NCBI GenBank assembly: GCA_040217175.1
Contig: JAVJNT010000002.1
Coordinates: 920,001-984,000 of the forward strand
Source of the DNA: Phycisphaerales bacterium
Lineage (GTDB): Bacteria; Planctomycetota; Phycisphaerae; Phycisphaerales; UBA1924
DNA: 64,000 nucleotides
Reading direction: 5' to 3'
In this document: positions 8,760 to 18,099 of the stretch, piece by piece
Position numbering within the stretch: the stretch's first letter is position 1
How the letters are laid out: each line of letters starts with the position of its first letter
Position numbers and translations under genes: made by a program
The notes under the pieces: model-generated
The model's database searches: none
The model's input: only the letters and a program-made list of their open reading frames with translations
Told to the model about the DNA's origin: nothing

Positions 8760-11700
8760 ATGGCAGGCAACCAGGGCATCCCGGTCATCGGACCGGTCTT
8801 GAACAAGATCATCGGCACCCGCAACGAGCGGTTCGTCAAGAAGTACACGACGAAGGTCGAGCAGATCAACGCGCTCAGCGACGAGATGAGCGCGCTGACC
8901 GACTCGGAGATCAAGAGCAAGTTTCGCTCGTACCGCAAGCGCATCGACGGCGGCGAGAAGGCCGAGGCGCTGCTGCCCGAGGTGTTCGCCATCGCCCGCG
9001 AGGCGATGGACCGGGCGGTGGGCATCCGCAACACGCTCAATCCTGAGCACGAGTTCGACCCCAGCGGCCTGCCCGAGGACATGCAAAAGCTGCACGCCGA
9101 ACTGATGAAGCAGGCCGGCGAGCTGCCGCCGATGCTGCCGCGGACGTTCATGGGCGAAGGGCCCCAGGGAGCCGTGCCCGACGAGAAGGACGAGTTCCTT
9201 GGCTCGACCGAGGTGATCCCCGGCTGGATGCGGGTCGAGATCCCTCCGGCGTTCTACGCCGCGGTGCGAGAGCTGATCCCCGAGAGCCGGCCGCCGTTCC
9301 GGACGCGGCCGTTCGACGTGCAGCTCTTGGGCGCCATGGTGCTCAGCCAGGGCAAGATCGCCGAGATGAAGACGGGCGAGGGCAAGACGATCGTCGCGCC
9401 GCTGGCCACGTGCCTGGCGGCGGTCGAGGGCATGAAGATCCACGTCGTGACGGTGAACGACTACCTCGTGCAACGCGACCGCGACTGGACGTTCCCGTTC
9501 TTCCACGCGCTGGGCATGACGGTCGGGGCCATCCACCCCCAGCACATGCAGCCCGAAGAGATCAAGCGGCACATGTACCGCTGCGACGTGGTCTACGGCA
9601 CGACCAGCGAGTTCGGCTTCGACTACCTCCGCGACAACATGAAGCGGTCGGTGGCCGAGCAGGTGCAGCGTCGCCGCGAGTTCGCGATCGTCGACGAGGT
9701 CGACTCGACGCTGATCGACGAGGCGCGCACACCGCTGATCATCAGCGGCCCGGCCCACGAGGACAGGCCGCGGTACGAGCAGGCCGACGAGCTGGCCCGC
9801 CACCTGGTCGAGCTCAACAAGCCCTGGACCCAGGCCGACGAGAAGGCCCAGGAGGCCATCAACCGCATCAAGTCGATCGAGGGCGACATTCGCACGGCCC
9901 GCAGCAAGGACGACGCCAAGCAGATGCAGGCCGAGCTTGCCGAGCTGAAGAAGAACCTGCCCGCGCTCGAAGAGGAGCGCGATCGGCACACGCAGTACTA
10001 CGAGATCAAGCCCGAGCGCAAGCAGGCCTACCTGACGCACGAGGGCATCGCCGAGGCGCAGCGCAAGGCCGGCGTGGGCTCGTTCTACGTCGACGAGAAC
10101 ATGGACCTGCCCCACCTGATGGAGCAGGCGCTGCGCGCCCACGTGGTGTACGAGCTGGACCGCGACTACGTGATCATGAACTCGCAGAACCCCCAGACGG
10201 GCCAGAACGAGCCCAGCGTCGTGATCGTCGACACGTTCACGGGCCGGCCCATGATCGGGCGGCAGTGGAGCGACGGCTTGCACCAGGCCGTCGAGGCCAA
10301 GGAGAAGGTCCCCGTCAAGCAGGAGACGCAGACCGTCGCGACGGTGACGATCCAGAACTTCTTCAAGATGTATGAGCGGCTGGCGGGCATGACGGGCACG
10401 GCCGACACCGAGGCCCAGGAATTCAACGACATCTACAGCCTCGACGTCGTGAGCATCCCCACCAACCGCGAGGTGGTCCGCAACGACTACGACGACCTGA
10501 TGTTCCTCCGCGAGAAGGACAAGTGGGAGGCCATCGTCGACGAGATCAAGGCGTTCCACGACGTGGGGCGGCCCATCCTCGTTGGTACGACCAGCGTGGA
10601 GCGGAGCGAGTTCCTCGGCAAGATGCTGCAGCGCAAGCACGGCGTGAAGCACGAGGTGCTCAACGCCAAGCAGCACGAGCGCGAGGCCCACATCGTGGTC
10701 AACGCCGGCCAGCTCGGCGCCGTGATGATCGCCACGAACATGGCCGGCCGCGGCACGGACATCAAGCTGGGCAAGTGCTCGCGCGAGCAGCTCATCGACC
10801 ACTGGCTTCGCCGTGGCATCGCGTCTCGTGAGCTGAAGCCGGACGCGAACGAGGAGCAACTCCGCGAGAACGTCTTCCGCAAGATGGCCCAGACCGAGCT
10901 GAAGGGTGACGGCCTGAGCAAGCGGGACGTCGAGCAGATGCCCTTCGAGGAGGTCGAGCTCGCGCTGCTGAAGCACTGGTCGATCACGTACACCTACATG
11001 ACCGACAAGCAGGTGCAGGCCGCCACGTGCGACGAGCTCATGGCCGAGCTCGATGCGTGCGGTCGGTTCCTGATCCACCGCATCCGCTGGTTCGACAACA
11101 TCGAGGACATGGGCGGGCTGCACGTCATCGGCACCGAGCGGCACGAGAGCCGGCGCATCGACAACCAGCTCCGCGGCCGTTCGGGCCGCCAGGGCGACCA
11201 GGGCTCGACGCGGTTCTTCGTGAGCCTGGAAGACCCGCTCATGAAGATGTTCGCGGGGGCGGCCATGCAGAACTTCCTGTCGAAGGTCGGCGGCATGAAG
11301 GAGGGCGACGCCATCGAGCACCCGTGGCTGAGCAAGAGCTTCGAGCGGGCCCAGCGGAAGGTCGAGGAACGCAACTTCCAGATCCGCAAGAACATCCTCG
11401 AGTACGACGAGGTCATGGAGCACCAGCGGCAGTTCTTCTACGGCCTGCGACAGCGGGCGCTCGAGGGCCGCGACGTGAAGGGCCTGGTGCTGGGCTACAT
11501 CGACGTGGTCATCGACGAGGCCTGCGAGCAGTACCTCGACAAGGACTACCCCGCCGAGTGCGCCGCCGAGTACGCCAAGCAGCAGCTCGACTGCTCGATC
11601 ATGCCCGATCGCCTGCGTGGCAAGGACCACGAGGAGATGGACGCCGCCATCCGCCGAGAGGCCAAGGAAGACGCGCGGCAGATGATCGACCTGACGCTGG

Positions 11701-12806
11701 GCGAATACATGCCCATGGAGGGCTCGGAAGTCAGCGTCGACTTCGATTCGGCCGGCCTGATCAACTGGGCCAAGAGCCGCTTCGACGTGGAGTTGCACGC
11801 GGCCGACCTCCGCGAGGGCGGGGCGGCCGAGCGACGGCACGTGTTCGACACGCTCGTCGAGCGAGCCCACGAGAAGATCGACGATGCCGACCTGGCCGGC
11901 CTGGCTCGCTTTACCGAGAAGCACTACGGTGCCCACGAGCTGGCCAAGTGGGTCAAGGGCCGCTTCGGCTTCGACGTCGAGGTCTCGGCGCTCGTGAAGG
12001 CCGAGGAGTCGGAAGAGAACTCGGCCAACGAGTACATCAAGCAGAAGGCCCGCGAGATCTACAACGATCTTGAGGTGAAGTACCCGGCCGAGTTCGCGAT
12101 GAACGTGACGCGGAACCTCATGCGCACCAGCCCGGGCGACGCGCTGGGCCAGCTCTCGGAGTGGGCCAACCGGCGCTACGAGCTGGGCCTGACCGAAGAC
12201 CAGCTCCGCAAGACCAATCCGGCGGCGCTGCAGAAGCAGATCGAGCAGGCGTCCAAGGACTTCGTCGATTCGGGACGGCTCGACAAGGAGATCAAGGACG
12301 CGCTGGCGTGCCCCAACGACGACACGCTCGATGCGCACCTGAAGCAGCGCTTCAACCTGCGGACCGGCGTGCCCGACTGGATGCGCGGCATGCGCGGCGA
12401 GCAGCGCGAGGGCGTGGTGCGAGGTCGCGTCGAGGAGTTGCTGCGGGCCGAGATGCTGCACCTGGAGCGCATGGTGCTGCTCGAGGCGCTCGACAACCAG
12501 TGGCGCGATCACCTGTACCAGATGGACCAGCTCCGCGACGGCATCAGCTTCCGCGCCTTCAGCCAGCAGGACCCGCGCATCGCCTTCAAGAGCGAGGGCG
12601 CCAAGCTGTTCGGCGAGATGCAGCAGTCGGTGCGCACGCGCGTGACCGACTACATCTTCAAGATCCAGCTCGGCCCCGAGCAGGCCCAGGCACGCAGCGG
12701 ACTCGGCCCCATGATGGGCGGCCCGCGCGCCGGCGGCGGTGCGCAGCAAGCCGGACCCGGCGGCCAGCCACCGTCGGGCGGCATCACCGGGCCGGGCATG
12801 GGCTGA
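8760..12806 (+). CDS. secA: Preprotein translocase ATPase SecA, long form with insertions
   Basis: SecA drives secretory proteins through SecYEG at the cytoplasmic membrane. Here it has 1,348 residues against about 900 in E. coli. Walker A is MKTGEGKT (residues about 203-210), DEVDSTLIDEARTPL is the Walker B/DEAD region, and NBD2 contains ATNMAGRGTDIKLG and GTERHESRRIDNQLRGRSGR. Extra segments lie at about residues 105-162 (before NBD1), about 360-410 (charged coiled coil in the pre-protein cross-linking domain) and about 672-783 (inside NBD2, splitting the usual KLG-to-LGGLHV junction). More extra sequence lies in the helical scaffold. The C-terminus is Gly/Pro-rich and lacks the zinc-binding CxCxSG motif. 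GAGG upstream fits the ATG at 8760; an in-frame TTG two codons earlier is less likely. Confidence 0.97.
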   Translation: MAGNQGIPVIGPVLNKIIGTRNERFVKKYTTKVEQINALSDEMSALTDSEIKSKFRSYRKRIDGGEKAEALLPEVFAIAREAMDRAVGIRNTLNPEHEFDPSGLPEDMQKLHAELMKQAGELPPMLPRTFMGEGPQGAVPDEKDEFLGSTEVIPGWMRVEIPPAFYAAVRELIPESRPPFRTRPFDVQLLGAMVLSQGKIAEMKTGEGKTIVAPLATCLAAVEGMKIHVVTVNDYLVQRDRDWTFPFFHALGMTVGAIHPQHMQPEEIKRHMYRCDVVYGTTSEFGFDYLRDNMKRSVAEQVQRRREFAIVDEVDSTLIDEARTPLIISGPAHEDRPRYEQADELARHLVELNKPWTQADEKAQEAINRIKSIEGDIRTARSKDDAKQMQAELAELKKNLPALEEERDRHTQYYEIKPERKQAYLTHEGIAEAQRKAGVGSFYVDENMDLPHLMEQALRAHVVYELDRDYVIMNSQNPQTGQNEPSVVIVDTFTGRPMIGRQWSDGLHQAVEAKEKVPVKQETQTVATVTIQNFFKMYERLAGMTGTADTEAQEFNDIYSLDVVSIPTNREVVRNDYDDLMFLREKDKWEAIVDEIKAFHDVGRPILVGTTSVERSEFLGKMLQRKHGVKHEVLNAKQHEREAHIVVNAGQLGAVMIATNMAGRGTDIKLGKCSREQLIDHWLRRGIASRELKPDANEEQLRENVFRKMAQTELKGDGLSKRDVEQMPFEEVELALLKHWSITYTYMTDKQVQAATCDELMAELDACGRFLIHRIRWFDNIEDMGGLHVIGTERHESRRIDNQLRGRSGRQGDQGSTRFFVSLEDPLMKMFAGAAMQNFLSKVGGMKEGDAIEHPWLSKSFERAQRKVEERNFQIRKNILEYDEVMEHQRQFFYGLRQRALEGRDVKGLVLGYIDVVIDEACEQYLDKDYPAECAAEYAKQQLDCSIMPDRLRGKDHEEMDAAIRREAKEDARQMIDLTLGEYMPMEGSEVSVDFDSAGLINWAKSRFDVELHAADLREGGAAERRHVFDTLVERAHEKIDDADLAGLARFTEKHYGAHELAKWVKGRFGFDVEVSALVKAEESEENSANEYIKQKAREIYNDLEVKYPAEFAMNVTRNLMRTSPGDALGQLSEWANRRYELGLTEDQLRKTNPAALQKQIEQASKDFVDSGRLDKEIKDALACPNDDTLDAHLKQRFNLRTGVPDWMRGMRGEQREGVVRGRVEELLRAEMLHLERMVLLEALDNQWRDHLYQMDQLRDGISFRAFSQQDPRIAFKSEGAKLFGEMQQSVRTRVTDYIFKIQLGPEQAQARSGLGPMMGGPRAGGGAQQAGPGGQPPSGGITGPGMG

Positions 12807-12903
12807 TCGGCGTCGATCGCGCGGTATAGTTTTGTTCGGAAAGCCGAACCCCAACGCCATCGCCTGCGGATGGGCTCAAGATTCGGCCACCCTCCCCTCG
12901 AAG

Positions 12904-12922
12904 CCACCGGATCGGCCGGTGG
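12904..12922 (+). terminator. Hairpin downstream of secA
   Basis: CCACCGG and CCGGTGG form a perfect 7-bp stem with a 5-nt loop, about 100 nt after the secA stop. There is no T-run, so an intrinsic terminator is only possible. Confidence 0.35.
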
Positions 12923-13017
12923 CAGTACCATGGATCGGGCCTGGGGTACGTGCCGGGGCGGGTGATGGGCCCGTTGGCTCCGGCAGGCCGGCAACGCACA
13001 CGCGGGAGGGGTCGTCG

Positions 13018-13764
13018 ATGTTTCACCTGAGGACGCACGGAGCGAGCGAGAGGCGTGGGTTCACGCTCATCGAGCTGCTGATCGTGATCTTGATCATCTC
13101 GGTACTCATTGCGGTGGGGCTGGCCGTCGGCACGCGGGTCATCGCGGGCGGCAAGACGAGCCAGACGCGCGACCTGCTCAAGACGCTCGACAACGTGCTC
13201 AACAGCTACGAGCAGGCGACCGATCGATCGCCGCCCGCATCGATCGTGGATCCACGCCTGGCCGAAGGAACGGTCACGGGCACGATCATCTACTTCCCCG
13301 TGGCCGACGCGGTGGACGAATCGACGGGCGTGCCGATCAACAGCGTGGGCTTGTTCCTGGCGGAGGCCCGGCGCGTCGCGGGCGTCTCGAACTTGCTCGA
13401 GGGATTGGATACCCGAAACTTCCGGGAGTTCGCGTACACCGCCAGCCCCGATCCGGCGCCCGGCGCCACCGAGCCGCTGCTGCCGACCGTGCTCGATGCC
13501 TGGGGCAACCCGATTCGATTCGTACACCCGGCCTTCCACGGCGTGCGGCGATCGGCCGAGGCCGTCGTCGACGTCCTGGGCCCCGTGCCGAGCCCGGGTA
13601 CGGCGTACTTCCCGACGGACATTCGCCGCGACCCGGCCATGAGCGACGGCGACGGCGGGCTGACGACCAACAGCCGGCCGTACTTCTACTCGGCGGGCCC
13701 GGACGGCGACCCCTCGACGATCGAGGACAACGTCTACCTGGTAGAGCCCAAGATCCAGAACTGA
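13018..13764 (+). CDS. Type II secretion/type IV pilin-like prepilin (pseudopilin)
   Basis: This 248-residue protein begins with a short basic leader ending in RRG followed by FTLIELLIVILIISVLIAVG, the type IV prepilin signature. Cleavage by prepilin peptidase is expected after Gly, with the glutamate at +5. The rest is a globular periplasmic domain without a recognised family but with many Asp/Pro residues. Near the C-terminus, SRPYFYSAGPDGDPST resembles the calcium-binding tail of GspG-like major pseudopilins. It stands alone, not in a general secretion operon. GGGAGG 8 nt upstream supports the start. A pilin-like substrate or sensor role is also possible. Confidence 0.85.
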   Translation: MFHLRTHGASERRGFTLIELLIVILIISVLIAVGLAVGTRVIAGGKTSQTRDLLKTLDNVLNSYEQATDRSPPASIVDPRLAEGTVTGTIIYFPVADAVDESTGVPINSVGLFLAEARRVAGVSNLLEGLDTRNFREFAYTASPDPAPGATEPLLPTVLDAWGNPIRFVHPAFHGVRRSAEAVVDVLGPVPSPGTAYFPTDIRRDPAMSDGDGGLTTNSRPYFYSAGPDGDPSTIEDNVYLVEPKIQN

Positions 13765-13852
13765 TCTGCGACAGATCCAGGACTGATCGGACCATCGGCT
13801 GGGGCGGTCCGGGTCGTCCCGGTCGGGGCGGCGGCGTACCATCACGGCCTTC

Positions 13853-13926
13853 CGGGGTGTAGCGCAGCTTGGTAGCGCGTCTCGTTCGGGACGAGAAGGT
13901 CGGAGGTTCGAATCCTCTCACCCCGA
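13853..13926 (+). tRNA. tRNA-Pro (CGG)
   Basis: A 74-nt cloverleaf with acceptor CGGGGTG/CACCCCG, D arm AGCGCAGCTTGGTAGCGC, anticodon loop TTCGGGA (anticodon CGG) and T loop TTCGAAT. The discriminator is A and no CCA is encoded. It closely resembles other bacterial tRNA-Pro genes. A strong terminator hairpin follows immediately. Confidence 0.95.
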
Positions 13927-13929
13927 TTG

Positions 13930-13964
13930 AAGCGGCAGGCCTCGTACCACGAGGCCTGCCGCTT
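13930..13964 (+). terminator. Terminator hairpin after tRNA-Pro
   Basis: A perfect 15-bp inverted repeat (AAGCGGCAGGCCTCG and its complement) encloses a TACCA loop, starting 4 nt after the tRNA. It is followed by TTGCC rather than a long T-run. The A/T ends suggest it works in both directions. Confidence 0.85.
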
Positions 13965-14039
13965 TGCCATGGATGCAGAGCGACTGATTCCGAACACCAG
14001 GCACGTTGCTCGGGAGATTCGAGCAGGTCCCGCAAGGAC

Positions 14040-14462
14040 TCAGCCTGGTACGACCCAGAAAACTGCCAAGGCAACCCAAACCAGGATCATTGTCCACATG
14101 AATACTCGTATTGCAAACTTCGTGGCGGGCACACGACGCGGTGGCACGACATCAACGATGAGCGGTTCAACGTCTGCTCGTTTGCAGAGCGCTCGTTCGC
14201 CTCTCCGTACGGCTTCAAGCCTTGCAAACATGTATCTCCTGCTGCCTTCGATCGAGATCAGAAAGAGGACGCTGAGGAGCGCAGCCCCAAGTGCGACCAG
14301 CCATCGATTCTCTTGAACAAGGTCCGCACCGATGACAGTTGCGATAGCCCCGTTGACGTACAGCGCCTGCTGCATCTTTCGCCACGTCAGGTTATCTTCG
14401 TGTTGATACAGATGGACTGCTTGCTCATACTGAGCGATCGCAATGCTCGTGGCATCTTCCAT
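14040..14462 (-). CDS. Small membrane protein, unknown function (RipA-like layout)
   Basis: This 140-residue protein starts with an amphipathic segment (IAQYEQAVHLYQHED). Two hydrophobic helices follow at about residues 34-50 and 53-72, then a charged cytoplasmic stretch, and a third helix near the C-terminus (about 117-138). The layout recalls RipA-family octameric membrane proteins, but I cannot assign it firmly. GGAGG 7 nt upstream supports the ATG at 14462. The gene lies in a patch (about 14040-14520) with visibly lower GC and more A/T-ending codons than its neighbours, next to a tRNA. This hints at recent acquisition. Confidence 0.7.
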   Translation of the reverse strand: MEDATSIAIAQYEQAVHLYQHEDNLTWRKMQQALYVNGAIATVIGADLVQENRWLVALGAALLSVLFLISIEGSRRYMFARLEAVRRGERALCKRADVEPLIVDVVPPRRVPATKFAIRVFMWTMILVWVALAVFWVVPG

Positions 14463-14561
14463 TTACGATCCTCCGTCCGTAGTCGCGAACCGTGTATGCC
14501 TTGATCTGCACGAGACAATGTATGCTTCCGCGCATGGCGACACTCCGCTTTTGCACGTGCA

Positions 14562-14567
14562 TAAACT
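14562..14567 (+). promoter_or_regulatory. -10-like hexamer TAAACT, DUF885 gene
   Basis: TAAACT ends 6 nt before the ATG at 14574, with no Shine-Dalgarno sequence between. This is the leaderless layout. Confidence 0.5.
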
Positions 14568-14573
14568 GTCGAC

Positions 14574-16277
14574 ATGCTCCACGCCATCCTCGCCGCCATT
14601 GCCCTGTTCTTTGCCGATCCCGATCCCTCGCTGCCCACCATGGCGGGGCTCATCGAGCGATACCGGGCCGATCTGGGCAGCGTTCGGCGGTTCCACGACA
14701 CGCCGATGTCGCTCAACGCGATCGAGCAGTCCGAGGCGTTCAACCAGGCGTGGCTCGATCGGCTCGAGAAGGTCGACTTCGAGTCGCTCGACGTCGACGG
14801 TCGGGCCGAGCACGTGCTGCTGCGTGAGCACGTGCGCTTCGCGCTCGACGAGGCGAGGTATGACCGCGAGCAGCTCAAGGAGATCGAGCCGCTCGTACCG
14901 TTCGTCGAGCCGCTGGTGCTGATGCTCGAGGCGCGGCGGCAGCTCGAGCCCGTCGATCAGCGGCAGGCGGCCGAGACGCTCGACAAGCTCGCTGCAGAGA
15001 TCGCCGAAGCCACCAAAGCGCTCGAAGCCGCCGAGAGCGAACGCGACCGCGTGCTCGCGCGGCGCGCCGCCATCCAGCTCGACCGGCTGGCGTGGTCGCT
15101 CCGCTCGTGGTTCAACTTCTACGACGGCTACGACCCGCTCTTCTCGTGGTGGTGCCGCGAGCCCTACGACGCTTGCTCGGCCGCGCTGCGCACGCACTCC
15201 GAGACGCTCCGCGAGAAGGTCGCCGGCATCACCGACGACGAGGACCCAGTCATCGGCGACCCCGTCGGTCGCGACGTGCTGCTCCGCATGCTCGAGCACG
15301 AGATGATTCCCTATTCTCCCGAGCAGCTCATCACGATCGCCGAGCGCGAATACGAGTGGTGCCTCGACCAGATGCTGCAAGCGACCGACGAGCTTGGCTT
15401 TGGGAAAGACTGGAAGGCGGCGCTCGAGCACGTCCGCGACCAGCACGTGCCGCCGGGCGAGCAGCCCGAGATGATCGCCGCAATGGTGCGCGAGGCCATC
15501 GCGTTCGTCGAGGACCGCGGCCTGATCACCGTGCCCGAACTGAACGCCGAGACCTGGCGGATGTCGATGATGTCGCCCGCGCGCCAGCAGGTGAGCCCCT
15601 ACTTCCTGGGCGGCGAGACCATCATCGTCTCGTATCCCACCGATGCCATGGAGCACGCCGACAAGCTCGCCAGCATGCGCGGCAACAACCGCCACTTCTC
15701 CAGGGCCGTCGTGCACCACGAGATCATCCCCGGCCACGGCCTGCAGCGGTTCATGCTCGACCGCTATCGCACGCACCGCGGCATCTTCTACACGCCCTTC
15801 TGGCTCGAGGGCTGGGCGCTCTACTGGGAGATGCGGCTGTGGGACCTCGGCTTCGCGCAGGGGCCCGAAGACCGCATCGGCATGCTCTTCTGGCGCATGC
15901 ATCGCTGCGCCCGCATCATCTTCAGCCTCCGCTTCCACCTGGGCGAGATGACGGCCGCCGAAGCCGTCGACTACCTCGTCGAGAACGTCGGCCACCTGCG
16001 ACGAAACGCGACGGCCGAGGTGCGCCGCTCGGTCAACGGCGACTACCCGCCGCTGTACCAGGCCGCGTACATGCTCGGCGGGCTGCAGTTCATGGCGCTC
16101 TACGAGGAACTCGTCGTGAACGGCGACATGAACGAGCGCGACTTCCACGACGAGATCCTGCGGCATAACGCCATACCGGTCGAGATGGTCCGGGCCATCC
16201 TGCGCGGCGACGAGATCGACGCGGACCACGAGCCGTCGTGGTACTTCGCGGGCGACGTCGAGCCGAGGATACGCTGA
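14574..16277 (+). CDS. DUF885 family metallopeptidase-like protein
   Basis: This 567-residue protein has the DUF885 hallmark HHEIIPGHGLQ (near residue 382), in which the histidines and glutamate would bind and activate a metal, followed by EGWALYWEMRLWDLGF with a further conserved glutamate. The fold belongs to a zincin-like helical family distantly related to oligopeptidases. The N-terminus (MLHAILAAIALFFAD) is a short hydrophobic stretch that may be a signal sequence. Peptidase activity is inferred from the motif only. The stop is 3 bases before the start of the VOC gene, and the two could share a transcript. Confidence 0.88.
   Translation: MLHAILAAIALFFADPDPSLPTMAGLIERYRADLGSVRRFHDTPMSLNAIEQSEAFNQAWLDRLEKVDFESLDVDGRAEHVLLREHVRFALDEARYDREQLKEIEPLVPFVEPLVLMLEARRQLEPVDQRQAAETLDKLAAEIAEATKALEAAESERDRVLARRAAIQLDRLAWSLRSWFNFYDGYDPLFSWWCREPYDACSAALRTHSETLREKVAGITDDEDPVIGDPVGRDVLLRMLEHEMIPYSPEQLITIAEREYEWCLDQMLQATDELGFGKDWKAALEHVRDQHVPPGEQPEMIAAMVREAIAFVEDRGLITVPELNAETWRMSMMSPARQQVSPYFLGGETIIVSYPTDAMEHADKLASMRGNNRHFSRAVVHHEIIPGHGLQRFMLDRYRTHRGIFYTPFWLEGWALYWEMRLWDLGFAQGPEDRIGMLFWRMHRCARIIFSLRFHLGEMTAAEAVDYLVENVGHLRRNATAEVRRSVNGDYPPLYQAAYMLGGLQFMALYEELVVNGDMNERDFHDEILRHNAIPVEMVRAILRGDEIDADHEPSWYFAGDVEPRIR
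16270..16275 (+). promoter_or_regulatory. -10-like hexamer TACGCT, VOC gene
   Basis: TACGCT overlaps the end of the DUF885 gene and ends 5 nt before the ATG at 16281, so the VOC gene may have its own leaderless promoter. Confidence 0.4.
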
Positions 16278-16280
16278 GCC

Positions 16281-16697
16281 ATGCCCCAGCCCTTCCACCT
16301 CGCCTTCCCCGTGCACGACCTCGACGCCGCCCGCGCGTTCTACGGCGGCCTGCTGGGGTGCCCCGAAGGCCGCAGCAGCGACCACTGGATCGACTTCGAC
16401 CTCTACGGCCACCAGATCGTCGCGCACTTGTCGAGCGAAGCACGAGCCGCAGCCCCGACCAACGCCGTCGATGGCCACGACGTCCCCATCCCCCACTTCG
16501 GCGTCGTGCTCGAGATGGACGCGTGGAAGGCCCTGGCCGAGAAGCTGCGGGGCGAGAGCGTCGAGTTCGTGATCGAGCCCTACGTGCGCTTCGAGGGCCA
16601 GCCGGGCGAGCAGGCGACGATGTTCTTCCGCGATCCGTCGGGCAACGCACTGGAGTTCAAGGCGTTCGCGGATGCGTCGAAGCTGTTCGAGAAGTAG
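16281..16697 (+). CDS. VOC-superfamily protein (glyoxalase/dioxygenase fold)
   Basis: This 138-residue protein has the vicinal-oxygen-chelate layout: [21 protein letters not shown] at the N-terminus with the first metal-ligand histidine, [13 protein letters not shown], then FGVVLEM and the C-terminal [16 protein letters not shown] with a conserved glutamate. Such proteins bind a divalent metal in a paired beta-alpha-beta-beta-beta module. The sequence resembles uncharacterised small dioxygenase-like members rather than glyoxalase I. It follows the DUF885 gene by 3 bases. The substrate is unknown. Confidence 0.88.
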   Translation: MPQPFHLAFPVHDLDAARAFYGGLLGCPEGRSSDHWIDFDLYGHQIVAHLSSEARAAAPTNAVDGHDVPIPHFGVVLEMDAWKALAEKLRGESVEFVIEPYVRFEGQPGEQATMFFRDPSGNALEFKAFADASKLFEK

Positions 16698-16751
16698 CGG
16701 CAACCCACCGGTTCTGATCGATGCCGTCAATGATGTCGTTCTGACGCGTGG

Positions 16752-18032
16752 TCATGGCTGAAGTAGCCCCGCTCCAGAGACGCTCGCAGCCACGCTCCGC
16801 CCCGCCAGCCACCCGCTCGCCCACGCCCACTGGAAGTTAAACCCGCCGATCCGGCCGTCGACGTCCAGGATCTCGCCGGCCAGCCACAGGTTCTCGCACG
16901 TGCGGCTGGCCATGGTCGCGGGGTTGATTTCGCCGAGCGGCACGCCGCCCGCCGTCACCTCGGCGTGCGCGAAGCCGCGGTCGCCCGAGATCTCGACCGG
17001 CGTTGCTGCGAGCAAGTGCGCCAACGCGCGCCGGCCATCGCGCGAGAGCTGGTTGCCCGGGGTCGCGGGATCGACGCCCGCGCGCTCGCAGAGCGCACGT
17101 GCCAATCGCTCGGGCAGGTGCTCGCGCACGTAGGTCAGCGGCGTGCGCTGCCCCAGGCCCTGCAGGTCGGCGTCGATCTGCTCGAACGGTCGATCGATCC
17201 AGCAGATGACCATCGACGCGCCCGGATCGTTGTGCCTTGCCGCAGTCAGGTAGCGCGAGGCATCCATCGGGGCCGGGCCGCTCAGGCCGAAGTGCGTGCA
17301 CAGCAGGTCGTTCTCGAACCGCGCGAGCCGCTTGCCCGTGCCGCTGCGCACCTCGACGGCCGCCCGGCAGCTCACGCCGCTCAGCTCGGTGAGCCACGAC
17401 GACCCGGGCCCGGCGATCAGCGGCACCAGCGCCGCGAACACCCGCGGCGTCACCGTGTGCCCGAGCCCTTGCACGAACCCGTAGCCCGCGCCGTCCGACC
17501 CGCTCCGCGGCAGGGCCATGCCGCCGGTGCACAGCACGAGCCGATCGCTCCGCAGCGTCTCGTCGCTGTCGGCGCGATGGATCACGAAGCCGTCGCCGTC
17601 GCGGTCGACGCCGGCCACCCGCCAGGGATGCACGAGATCGACGCCCAGGCGCCGCACCTCATCCAGCAACGCATCGAGCACGGTGCGCGCCTTGTCGGTG
17701 GTCGGGAACAGCTTACCCGTGTCCTCGCGCTTGAGCGTGACGCCGAGCTCTTCGAAGAAGGCGACGGTGTCGTCGACGCCGAAGCTACGGAGCACGCGGC
17801 GGATGGTGTTGCGCGACGTGCCGGCGTACTGCTTCTCGTCGACGGCGTAGTGCGTCACGTTGCACCGCCCGCCGCCCGCGACGAGGATCTTGACGCCCAC
17901 CTTCTTCGACCCGTCGAGCAGCACGACGCGGCCGGCCTGCCCGGCCTCACCCAACGCCCGCCCTGCCGAGATCGCCGCCATCAGCCCGGCGGCCCCGGCG
18001 CCGATGATAGTGATGGTGGGGGGCGGGGGCAT
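16752..18032 (-). CDS. BaiN/HI0933-type FAD-dependent oxidoreductase (YhiN family)
   Basis: This 426-residue protein opens with TITIIGAGAAGLMAAISAGR (FAD Rossmann loop), followed by VGVKILVAGGGRCNVTH, the family hallmark, and LVLCTGGMALPRSGSDGAGY. The C-terminal EVTAGGVPLGEINPATMAS and GFNFQWAWASGWLAG complete the HI0933-like pattern. Members are soluble flavoproteins; BaiN from bile-acid metabolising Clostridium reduces a steroid double bond, but most homologues have no known substrate. A TACCCT hexamer 5 nt upstream and no Shine-Dalgarno sequence suggest leaderless transcription. It is divergent from the dockerin-tailed gene at 18100. Confidence 0.92.
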   Translation of the reverse strand: MPPPPTITIIGAGAAGLMAAISAGRALGEAGQAGRVVLLDGSKKVGVKILVAGGGRCNVTHYAVDEKQYAGTSRNTIRRVLRSFGVDDTVAFFEELGVTLKREDTGKLFPTTDKARTVLDALLDEVRRLGVDLVHPWRVAGVDRDGDGFVIHRADSDETLRSDRLVLCTGGMALPRSGSDGAGYGFVQGLGHTVTPRVFAALVPLIAGPGSSWLTELSGVSCRAAVEVRSGTGKRLARFENDLLCTHFGLSGPAPMDASRYLTAARHNDPGASMVICWIDRPFEQIDADLQGLGQRTPLTYVREHLPERLARALCERAGVDPATPGNQLSRDGRRALAHLLAATPVEISGDRGFAHAEVTAGGVPLGEINPATMASRTCENLWLAGEILDVDGRIGGFNFQWAWASGWLAGRSVAASVSGAGLLQP

Positions 18033-18037
18033 GGAGG

Positions 18038-18043
18038 AGGGTA
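18038..18043 (-). promoter_or_regulatory. -10-like hexamer TACCCT, BaiN-type gene
   Basis: TACCCT on the minus strand ends 5 nt before the ATG at 18032. Confidence 0.5.
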
Positions 18044-18099
18044 GTTCCTCCGCCGCTCAACTCTTGCAACCAACGCACCCCGCCGTCAGAATAATCGGT

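Noticed and set aside
8721..12860. 1,379-residue open frame antisense to secA
   Set aside because: It mirrors secA exactly and is His/Leu/Val/Arg-rich, the signature of a GC-rich complement frame.
13837..13842. TACCAT as -10 box of tRNA-Pro
   Set aside because: The hexamer is suitably placed, but no -35 is seen and the same word occurs often here; too weak to list.
14463..16730. 755-residue open frame antisense to the DUF885 and VOC genes
   Set aside because: No motif; it covers two well-supported genes on the other strand.
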